Below, in pieces: positions 46,713 to 64,000 of a stretch of DNA of 64,000 bases. The DNA comes from Ascidia mentula (taxonomy: Eukaryota; Chordata; Ascidiacea; Phlebobranchia; Ascidiidae). The position numbers were made by a program, and so were the translations under genes. Positions within the stretch are counted from its first letter, which is position 1, and each line of letters opens with the position of its first letter. Location: NCBI GenBank assembly GCA_947561715.1, contig OX387197.1, positions 22,160,266 through 22,224,265 on the forward strand. Direction: 5' to 3'. Under the pieces are notes generated by a model that ran no database searches, was not told the DNA's origin, and worked only from the letters and a program-made list of their open reading frames with translations.

Positions 46713-49700
46713 ATGTCAGATAGCGAGGAACCGTGCTCGTCCAAGGACTTGGTTTCTAACCATGCAGACCCAATACCATGCAACGATACTACTGGTATTG
46801 CAAGTTCGGCAGCTGAAAAAATATCCAGTCTGTCTTTGGAAGAGAAACCAGTGGACGCCGATACATCTGTGGAGTCTTTAGCTTTAATGGACGACCATTT
46901 CAAGACACCACAGCCACCGTCACCACCAGTAAGTGTACATTGGGCAATCAATAATCATCAATGCTTTTTGAATTATACTGTAGTCTATATTTGTATGAAG
47001 CAAAAGGCTTTTTGGAAAAGCTAAAATCGGTTTCCACTACATAGACATCATCTGCAAAATATGAAAGCAATCTTGAATTCTTTTTTTCGAGCTGAAGAAT
47101 TTATTGCAACCTTTTTATCATGTTTTACGGCAGGACTTCATCATCACATACTTAATGTTAACAAATTAGTTTTATTGCATTTTGTTGTTTACTGATTTCA
47201 TGAAACAATTCTCTAACTGTGGCAGGACCTTGCTCGACAAGTGAGTGAGGATGAGATGTTGAGTCGACAGCGTCATCTTAGCATGCTCATTGCCGAGGAG
47301 GAGGAATCTGAGTATGTGAACTCTGCATCCTGGCGTAACCAGAAACGCCACATCTTCATTCTTACAGAGGCTGGAAAGCCAGTTTATTCCAGACATGGAA
47401 GTGAGGATAAACTTTCCGCAGTTATGGGCGTGATGTTGGCTTTGGTGTCTTGTGTGCATGACAGGAATGACACATTAAGGTAGGATGTGTGTTTCTTCCC
47501 ATATTAAGCAATACATTGACATGTTGTTACTTTTCTGTCTGGTACAGGAGCATTCATGCTGGTGACCACCAGTTTGTGTTTCTTATAAAAATGCCTTTGG
47601 TTCTTGTTGCAGTTTGTCAAATGCCCCTTACGGTACCACAGGTAAATTGAGGATATTTAAATTATAAATATAAAGTGCTAAAATTAACAAAAACCAACAA
47701 ACAAATCTGTCTATAAATAACATGTTCCTCTTTTGCTGCCATTTGGAAATGTGAGCTATGAACTTTGGTTGTTTTATTTTTTGATTATTATTTGCAGATT
47801 ATGACTGAACTTCACTACATATACAACACTGTTATAAGTGTCGTCACATTGACACAACTAGATCGAATTTTTTCCAAGCAAAAGAACTTTGATTTGAGAA
47901 GATTACTCTCAGGTGTTTTTTGTCATTATTACCCCAACCAGGAATAAAAGCCAACAATGTAGATATGTTTTTAAAGGGACTGACAAGTTTCTAGACCATC
48001 TTTGTACCTCACTGGATAATGACCCTCAGTATCTGCTTGGGGCAATCCAGTGTTTTCCAATACATGGGACTGTCCGTGATGCCATTGGTCAGTCCCTCCA
48101 GCAGGCCAAGACTGATGATCTTGCATTTGCAGTTTTGCTGTGCTCTGGGTAATAAAATAATTAACAAACATTAAAAACAAATTAATCTTATCGTGATTCT
48201 TTATGTTACTGAGAGGAAATTGTACTGTATCTGATGAAAAATATTTTCTAAAATAGTTTTTGAATGAAAGCTATGTATTAGCCAACTGTATGTGTTTTAA
48301 ACTTTATCATACCGATAACCAATTTGCCAGTATTGTGTATTCTAAAGCATTCTGAAATGGGCAACTGTGCAATATTTAACTTAGTCACCTTCTTGCAGTC
48401 AGGTGGTAAGTGTATGTCGAATGAAGGAGCACAACATAGAAACGTGTGACTTGCAAATCCTCATCAATCTTATCACAGCATCCACTGCTTTCAATGACGG
48501 TGAATCTTGGCTCCCCATATGTCTTCCCAAGTAAGTTATTTACCTTTCTTCACAGAGCAACTAGTTTATGTACAAAACATCAACAAACACAAATATTCTA
48601 AAATTGCATACAAAAATTACTGTAGAACAACATTTTTTTAGTGTTAAGGTATTGACTTGTGCTTTTTTTTGGTGTTTTTTATTGGCGTTTGTCGCAAAAA
48701 TCCTCCTTGCTGTTCAGATTCAATCCCAGCGGTTTCCTTCACGCCCACATATCCTATTTGGACGAGGATAGACATATGTGTCTCCTCCTACTGTCAGCGG
48801 ATAGAGACGCATTCTTTAAACTGAGCGAATGCAAGGAAAAGGTCGTTGCAAGACTGAAGCGGTAATAGTGTGTTAATAAATCTCTCATTTGTATTAGTAA
48901 TTTAAATAACGATCTTCCGGCAAAAACTCGCGTGAATTGTATCCTGATATATCATGAATGATTGAATAATTATCAGAACAGTGACAAGAATATTTTTTTT
49001 TTGCCAGAAGAGCATTATTCGAATTTAAAGCGCTGAAAAACGACGTGAAACCATTGCTGTTCTTTAACTTACCATAATTCCGATTTGATGGCAGGTTTTT
49101 GCAGCTGATGTATTTTGTATGCTTGTGTTTCAAACAGTTTTTACTTTATTTTAGATTCGACTGCATCAAAGCGTTGAAGTCGTCTATTGGCAAGTCGTCC
49201 TACTGCGTCTCCACACTGGACATTCCGGAGTTGCGGCATTTTATTTACAAATCAACAACCTTATCTCAGGTGGGCGAATATTCGAAAATAATCTTTAGAT
49301 GTCACCCAAAATTTCCTCAACAGCATTGCTTTGGTCAAACGGCCGCTTGATGTCATATCACCATGTAAATAGTGCGGTGAATATAACAATAATTTGAGTC
49401 GTGTTATTGCTCTGAAAATGTAAGACGCAGGAAATAAGTTCCGCACAGAACAAACAAGTTGTAGACTGAGATTTGAGCCCACTTCACCTGTATCACTGAA
49501 CTGACTCCGATGCATTTTATGACTTGCTTGTCTATGTTTATTTCGCCAACTTCACGTCAACCCCATGTTTGTCAGTTTACATACCCGACTTTTACCATCC
49601 CGTATACGATCGAGGAGCATCGCATGCGTTTGTTCGGCCACTACCAACATCTGCGAGGCAAAATCCACGACCCCGACTGTCCTGTGAAACTGGTGTACGA

Positions 49701-50084
49701 AATTACCGAACATGAAACCATGTTAGCTTGGGTGAGTGCGGTCTTAAAGCTGGACGCACAGCGACAAATTTCTGGTCATTTTTAAAGAAAGTCCGTGTTT
49801 TTTATTTTTAATATTAAGTTTTTGAAATTCCAAGCACAAAAATCTGTGTTGTTTTTCCAAAAGTATTCGTGACACTTTTAACTAAATCGGTCCTCGATCG
49901 TCACCAAAATTACTTTTAAACCATCTGTAAACCATTTTGAAAGGTGGCATCGGGCTTCGAGCTCTACGCAGCCTACAGTCCCCTTGTTACGAAGAAGCAA
50001 GCAATCGCCGCCGTCGATCGCCTACTGCGTTGGGTGAAATCTTGCGACGACGAAATCTTCATGCAGCGTCCACCCACGTTTTAG
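46713..50084 (+). CDS. MON1: Vacuolar fusion protein MON1
   Basis: Ten exons: 46713-46928, 47226-47479, 47548-47641, 47798-47912, 47977-48148, 48399-48530, 48718-48861, 49155-49269, 49576-49731 and 49944-50084, in phase, giving about 512 aa as in MON1A/B. The first about 90 residues are acidic and disordered. The conserved part starts at SWRNQKRHIFILTEAGKPVYSRHG and continues through the three longin-type domains (HQFVFLIKMPLVLVAV; FNPSGFLHAHISYL; FELYAAYSPLV), ending KSCDDEIFMQRPPTF. With CCZ1, MON1 forms the guanine-nucleotide exchange factor for Rab7 on endosomes, driving the Rab5-to-Rab7 switch and late endosome and autophagosome maturation. The start is the only ATG before the first donor in frame. 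An AATAAA at about 50686-50691 may serve as its poly(A) signal. The A/B paralogue split is a vertebrate feature, so one name suffices. Confidence 0.95.
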
Positions 50085-51203
50085 GGCGCATGCGCTTTCT
50101 CTTCGTCAATTTTTGTCCGTTTTATTTTCCCCTATGTCAGCTATGCACTTACGCCTTGGTGAGGTTGCACATTCGGCGCAGCATTAGGCAAATTCGTTTC
50201 TGACATTTCTAACGTTCGATGCGTCGGAAACCCTTATGTCGAATCCGATTCCCAGTTCTAAAATCCTCGTGCAATGTTCTCATGTAACAGTTACGCGTAA
50301 ATTAGAATAAGTTCCTTATTTGTAAAAGTTCCGAAATGCTTTCAGCGAGGTATATCATCGTAAAAGTTGCTTCGTGGAGCAAAAAGTTTGTTTCTCCACG
50401 TTTGAGAAAAACTCGACCCCCGTTCTCCCCGTTTTACCTTAAATCTTTCCATTTGGACGTGTTCCACTGGTGCTGAGGAAAGGACGGCACGCGATCCAAT
50501 TTATTCCCTTGACAGACTTAATACTCGCTTTTGCTTGCTAAACTAAATGATCAGTAATTATACGGGACAGTATCGTATATTAATTTATGCTAAGTTTTGC
50601 ACGCGACCGTTCAAATCGATTTAAAATACAGTTGACTGCAATTTTGTGTTTCCGATCATGGCAGAGACAACCCAGCTCAAATCAGAAATAAAACCAGCCG
50701 AGAGGTTTAGATGTAACTGATCCAAGAGGTTCATTGGTTTTTAACCAGGAGCATAAAAAATACAAAAATATGTGCGAGAATTACTGGTTTCCCTTTGTAC
50801 GCCATCCTGCACTGTTTTTGGCTATGATTTCTATGTGGCCACACCAGTCGACATGTTGCAAATTCCTGTTCCGGGAGGGACTGGAGCTGACAAACCAGCG
50901 TCGTGTGTGTCGACAAATGATACCTTTGTTACGAATATCCACCCGAGTCAAAAGTTCGTTTCAATTATTCATTGGTGTCCAATGATCGTAAACCGCGGGA
51001 CGATACGAATTCACACACAGAAGAACTCTGTTGTTTCAACTTGCGATTGTTGATGTCGCGTCGAGAAACTTTTAATCGAATTAAGCGCGTTTAAGTTGGC
51101 GACGACGCGACTCCAACTCCATTCCGTCCGATCGTCGACCCCTGCCGTAGTCCGTGAATACAAGCGGAAGAAAAGACTGCTTTTTATTGCTGATAATAGT
51201 TGG
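50085..51203. other. Gap: MON1 3' end to prostanoid receptor
   Basis: This holds the MON1 3' UTR (possible AATAAA near 50686) and the upstream region or 5' UTR of the receptor gene. No other gene is seen. Confidence 0.5.
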
Positions 51204-54200
51204 ATGAGAACTGATTCCGTCGTCATGAACTTGACCGTTACGCCCGGAAATGAAAGTTTGAACGGAACCACGTTAAGTTCTTCTCGTTTAACGATGCCCA
51301 TCGCCACTTTCACCACGGGAGTGATCGGAAACATTTTGGCCATATTTGTCATTTGGCGCAAACAAAATCGCTCGGACAAAAAGGTGAGAAATGTAATTTT
51401 TTGGTAATATATATTGATTTCATACATGTGTTTTTTTTTATCGTTCGTATGACATGGAATTAGTTTCCCGTTAGAAATAGGTGTTAGTAAGTTGTGTACA
51501 ATAAGTCTTCCGAGCTGGGGGTCGCTACACTGCGGGTGGTCTCACGACGAATTTTGTGGGTTTGAAAGGGTTTTATCAATTTCACACAAAACATGACATT
51601 TAACAAATAATACCCCCACCTACGTATATTACGTCACTAAAGGCCTTTGAAATATTTCCGTCGCGTCAATAAAATTGCTGCTCACTAAAAAATCTAAAAG
51701 TTGGATGACTGTCAAATAGTGAGGTTCGCGAAAATTTATATTAATTGCACGAGGTCACAAACGAAAAAGTTTGAAACGTCCTATGGTGTAGAAAGACGGG
51801 AGAGACGCCATCTTATATGACATAAATGTCAAATGCAAATTTATGAATTTTTGAAAAATATGTGTGGGTCGAAAAAGAATTACCTAATTTACTTTGCAAA
51901 TTTAACGTGTAAACAGCAGCAAAAATTGCAGTTTTTTTGAAACATTTCACGCATTCGATAAAAGCGAACATGGTTCACCGCGATTGTGTGACGCCAAACT
52001 GAGATCTTGGAAAACAAGCGCGTAGTGATTGTAAACCTAATTAAGCTACGCAATCCGAAAGCTTTCAAACCTATCACGTTTTTGTGCATACGTGACAGAT
52101 GAGCGTTCAACCGCTCGTGATCAATTGTAAATGAGTTAAATCAGAATGGTGACGAATTTGACTTGTGGCCGCCGGAAAGACGTGCGTGTATATTCTTTTT
52201 CCAGTCGGTTTTCTACACACTTGTTATGGCGTTAGCCACACTGGACCTTACAAGCACCTTGGTCACATCTCCCGTAACATTCCTCGCCTATCACAACCTG
52301 GAAAGTGTAAGTGGTTCTTTAGTGGTATCGTGATGGTAAATCATGTTAGAAATGCTCAAGATCATTAGACACCAGGTGATGAAACAAGGTTTGCCGCATA
52401 GTGTTCCGTTATATAACGTTACAGGGGAGGTATGACGAAACACTTCTTGTTTGTGCCCATATTTCCCGCATCCTTTTCGTGTTTCGTCAGACCTTTGCTA
52501 CGTTATACAGCAGAACACTATATTTCATATTGACAATGACGAATGGAAAAACAATTAAGTTACTCACATATGCAGCTGACGGATTTGGGGGGAAGCTATC
52601 TGTGTCATTACTCCGGTTTCACTATGACGTTTTTCGGTGTGGCGTCGATGGCGTTGGTCTTCTTTATGTCCATTGAGCGCCTCATCGCTGTTCGATTTGC
52701 TTTGTTCTACCAGGTAACGTATTGTTGTGATATTGTCGATGCGACGCCTTCATTAAAAAATCCATCGAACGATAGCGAAAAGTGACTTTCTCTCTATCTC
52801 AAGAGCAAAGCATGAGGTTATTTATGCGTTCCACAGACAAAAATCACAATCGCGCGCACGAGGTGTATTATTGTGCTGATCATGGCGTTCTTTGTCCTGA
52901 TATCCGCACTACCCCTCATCGGATTCGGTCGAATTGAACAACAGTATCCGGGCACTTGGTGCTTTTTGGATTGGAAAAGCAAAGAACCTTTTCACCAGGT
53001 TGGCAACAAACCATTTGATAGTGTACGTTGTAACATACAGCGACAGCCGCGTTTAACTTGTGTTCAAGAGGGACAAAAGAACTTTCGAAGCAATCAATGG
53101 AGCAAATTTACAAAAAACTAGATCTTGTTATTCCACAAACACATTTTAGACTGTCTCTTCTTTACCTGATTAATTTTTTACAAGATAATTAATCACTGGT
53201 GTTACTCAACTTGTCCTCATTTAGACTTACAACCTAATGATTGCCGTTATGGGTTTGATCATGATGCTGGGGACAATTTTCTGCAACATATACGTCGTAG
53301 TACGAGTTGTACGAAATCGCAGGTGCGTAGCCTTTGGCCACATATACATTTGCTGCATAATTTTCTATGTAATCTACTGACATTGAGTCATCACCATATC
53401 ATTATTATGTAGAAAAATGGAACTCAGAAACAAGACAATTCAGATACTAAGCAAACGAAAGCTGCGCAAGATGGCCTACAACGAGATACAGATGATTGTA
53501 TTACTTGCCGTTATGACCACAGTATTTGTCCTATGCTACTTGCCTCTACTGGTAATAATAGTGGCTTGAGCGTTTGCAGCCACATTTTAAATCAAAGGGT
53601 TATTTACGTTTCAGGTACGCATCCTAATAAACCACATAGCAGCCACTGACTCTGCGGAAAACGTGGAAACTTTGACCAAGTGGGACGGGTTTGCAGTGTG
53701 GATGGCTTCGTTTAACCCCGTGCTTGATCCATGGGTAAGACGTGCCCTATAGCCGACCATGACCAATGAAAAATATATGGCAGTGGTTCCAAACCTTTTT
53801 GTCATTGCGGACCCCTCATGGTGACGACAGAGTTGTCGTGGAACTTTTTCAGAGTTTTTTAAATCTGCTTCTGCTTGAATAAACATAGCGATATTTTATT
53901 CATGTTTGTGTCGTCTGGGTCTTTTTAGGTTATCTGGGCAATACATTTATTTAAATAATCCAGGTTTACATCTTTTGTCGTCGCTCCACCCTCATGCGCT
54001 TTTTCGGATTGGTCAAAATGACGGTCACGTGCAAATGCAGCAAAGAGGAATGCGGTAATGTCTTTAGAGTGGGAAGAGATTACAAGAGGTTTGATTGTAA
54101 CCTGTTTTGAGAACATATGTTGTCAGATTTAAGATTAAACTCAATAAAAAAAGTTTTGGTCAAAGCTGGATGCGACCAACACGATAAAGTGTAACGAATA

Positions 54201-54496
54201 TTTTTTTTCAGGAGACTTTTTACATGACTGAATGCACGGCAGCATCAGAAACTTTTTGTGCTTATTTTTACAGACGTGCTTCGGTAAAATCCCGGACGAA
54301 CACCTCGCCAGCCTCTTCATCCAAACGAGCACTCATGTCATTAACTCCAACACCCAGTCCTGCGCAATCCGCGCAAAAGTACGCCAGCGTGTGGCGGAAC
54401 AAAGCAACGACTCCAAACCTCACTAGACTGGCAGAAACCACTGCACTGGCAAATTCGTCTAAAGGCTGTACGTCTGAAAATGGACAAATTGCCTAA
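51204..54496 (+). CDS. Prostanoid receptor, EP4-like G-protein-coupled receptor
   Basis: Exons: 51204-51383, 52205-52306, 52576-52713, 52837-52998, 53225-53322, 53413-53551, 53615-53734, 53964-54088 and 54274-54496, in phase (about 428 aa). Two N-glycosylation sites (NLT, NES) precede helix 1 (IGNILAIFVIWR). Family marks are the extracellular loop 2 motif PGTWCFLDW, ERLIAVR at the end of helix 3, EIQMIVLLAVMTTVFVLCYLP in parts as helix 6, and NPVLDPWVYIFCRR in helix 7. These place it among prostaglandin receptors, nearest EP4. The arginine of helix 7 that binds the ligand carboxylate is a tryptophan here (codon 53699-53701). The C-tail is Ser/Thr-rich, suited to phosphorylation. The last junction uses a weak GTTTGA donor at 54089; using the GTAATG donor at 54057 instead would give a shorter tail. 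Start: two in-frame ATGs (51204, 51225) are possible. Confidence 0.9.
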
Positions 54497-55519
54497 ACGT
54501 ATATTGTGATTTGTGTTGTGCTTGTAACACACCGACTTTGTTAATACGGCGAGTCCCACTGTACATAGGCTATACATGCGTTGCGATACTGCTAAAAATA
54601 AACGTCGAAGAGCATCAGTCGGATTTGCACAAAATGAAGAAATTTATTATTCGCAGAAATCGATTGAGCTATATAAGGATCAAATCAAAGAAAAAAGCCT
54701 ATATCAGAATATCGTATGCATGCAGATCGAACATTCAGTTCTGGGAAGTAATGCAAAAAACGGTAACGAAAGAATATTAACACAAAAGCAATAGTACCGA
54801 CAACAGGTGGTCATGTGCTTGGCATAAGAGGTCATTTCACTACAATGTGTACTATATTCTAAAACTCAAAAGAAACACAACAACACGTTAGCATTCCCGC
54901 CTAAAATATAACGGTTTCGCAATTGGATGTTCTTAGAACCAAGGTGCACACTGAAGGCGGAATGTATTTATGTATCGTCTCTATGTTAACCCAAGGGGGT
55001 TTGAAGAAGTTCCACACAGTGGTGAGACAACACTGTGATATACAGTGACCTTGAACACCGTTATGTGCGGGTTGTATTCGTGGTTTTCAATTTGAAAGCG
55101 ATCGGTGAAACGTTGGCGTTTGTAAATACGACGCGCGGTCGGTAAGATTTTTTATCACGAAAAATGAAGGAACACATAGGGTACTGAAGATAAGGATATC
55201 GTCTGAAGCGAATTGGCAGCTCTTGTGCATAAAAATTGTCGCCATGTTTCTGGGTTACAGCTAATGGGCGGAATAGGACGGTGACAATATACTGTAATAG
55301 ACACTTACTTTTTTACCTCAATACAATCAGATGCGCAGAAAGGGCAAATACGAATCGCTACCAAGACGGTGCGGTAAGTGTGAAGAACTCTGTATATATG
55401 AAGAGACAATGAAGAAAATACTACAAGACGTTGAAGAAACTGCAGGCTCGTAGGATCGGCCGACCGAAGAAGGCGATGATTGGCAAACAAACAAACAAAC
55501 AAACAAACGGCGAACGCAG
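54497..55519. other. Gap: convergent intergenic region, prostanoid receptor to ZSWIM
   Basis: An AATAAA at 54597-54602 fits the receptor gene. A CAAA/AAAC tetranucleotide repeat occupies about 55485-55508 in the 3' UTR of the ZSWIM gene. No further gene is seen. Confidence 0.55.
55485..55508. repeat. AAAC tetranucleotide microsatellite
   Basis: About six CAAA units directly beyond the ZSWIM stop codon, in its 3' UTR. Confidence 0.9.
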
Positions 55520-63396
<7,877 letters not shown>

Positions 63397-64000
63397 CTGC
63401 ACGTAAAGAGAAGGGGAATTTACACAAAGGGCCCGCGTTCCACGCCTCGCTTCAACCCAACAATCGGCCGGTCGTATCTAAAGCGTGATTCACATAGCTC
63501 CGGCGCAATTTTGCCGACTTATACGCTTACAGGCAGGCCCACTGGTAAACATGCCGTAACACCGGCTCAAAGCAAACAGTGGCGGCTGAGTGTGTGCGCG
63601 CGCGGCTCCGGGGTGCCGGGATCCCAGACCCCGCGGCTCGCCGAACAACAACGGCAAAAGGCCCCAATTGCAAAGGAAACCGGTAGGTTTTTCACCTGCG
63701 CGTGCTTGACTGATGGAGTCGGGCCATTCTTGTGAAGAATGCTTAGGAGAGAAGAATGCTAAAAAGCACACGGGGTTTGTATTTGTCGCCTGCCGTTCTG
63801 TGCCAACGCGGATTGGTCAATATAAAACAAGACACCGTGACGAGATAGCATTGTCAACTGAACAAAGGTCCGCTATTTAACGGTCTGCGTTTCGCTCGTT
63901 AAATGGAGGCCAGTAGCACATAAGTGCAAAATTCCCATCCACAATTACCGACTTTGTACATATTTATAACACACCGATATTCGGTACATACGAACTGTTG
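63397..64000. other. Intron sequence of the ZSWIM gene at the window edge
   Basis: This is upstream of the first visible ZSWIM exon. It holds a GC-rich patch at about 63590-63660 and no recognisable family exon; the missing N-terminal exons must lie further on. Confidence 0.5.

Noticed and set aside
63490..63771. GC-rich open frames on both strands near the window end
   Set aside because: No similarity to the ZSWIM N terminus and no splice sites in the required phase.

Overview
The window is a stretch of a compact, AT-rich animal nuclear genome with short GT-AG introns. Its gene set is chordate-like: a BRPF chromatin scaffold, PI4KB, G6PD, MON1, a prostanoid receptor, a ZSWIM4/5/6 protein, an RWDD2 protein and an EGF-bearing adhesion GPCR. 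A tunicate such as Ciona is the best guess. That is inference from gene content and compactness; no species-diagnostic sequence was checked.

Layout. (1) 1-6815 (+): 3' part of an adhesion GPCR (EGF, GAIN/GPS, seven-helix core). (2) 7198-8771 (+): RWDD2-type protein with two homologous last exons. (3) 9961-17429 (-): BRPF gene, 18 coding exons, about 1318 aa. (4) 18740-29595 (+): PI4KB, 14 coding exons, about 1059 aa, head to head with BRPF. (5) 32034-40452 (-): G6PD, 12 coding exons, about 517 aa. (6) 45178-45984 (+): three-exon gene for an unrecognised disordered protein. (7) 46713-50084 (+): MON1, 10 exons, about 512 aa. (8) 51204-54496 (+): prostanoid (EP4-like) receptor, 9 exons, about 428 aa. 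(9) 55520-63396 (-): 3' part of a ZSWIM4/5/6 gene, 17 exons, whose 5' end lies beyond the window. For genes 2 to 9 the exon phases were followed by hand and close without frameshifts, so the models are fairly strong.

The genes show no common pathway. PI4KB and MON1 both act in membrane traffic; the rest are chromatin, metabolism, signalling and ubiquitin-ligase-type functions.

The most striking non-coding signal is a dispersed family of type I hammerhead self-cleaving ribozymes. Two copies have a complete catalytic core (31208-31262 + and 36375-36427 -), one has a single core substitution (44242-44292 -), and two are decayed (11833-11882 and 27188-27231). The copy at 36375-36427 lies in the sense orientation inside G6PD intron 3, about 70 nt before the 3' splice site. 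Other points of interest are duplicated alternative last exons in RWDD2, replacement of the ligand-carboxylate arginine by tryptophan in the prostanoid receptor, an open 90-nt intron beside the GPS of the adhesion GPCR, and an antisense exon-like ORF inside that gene.
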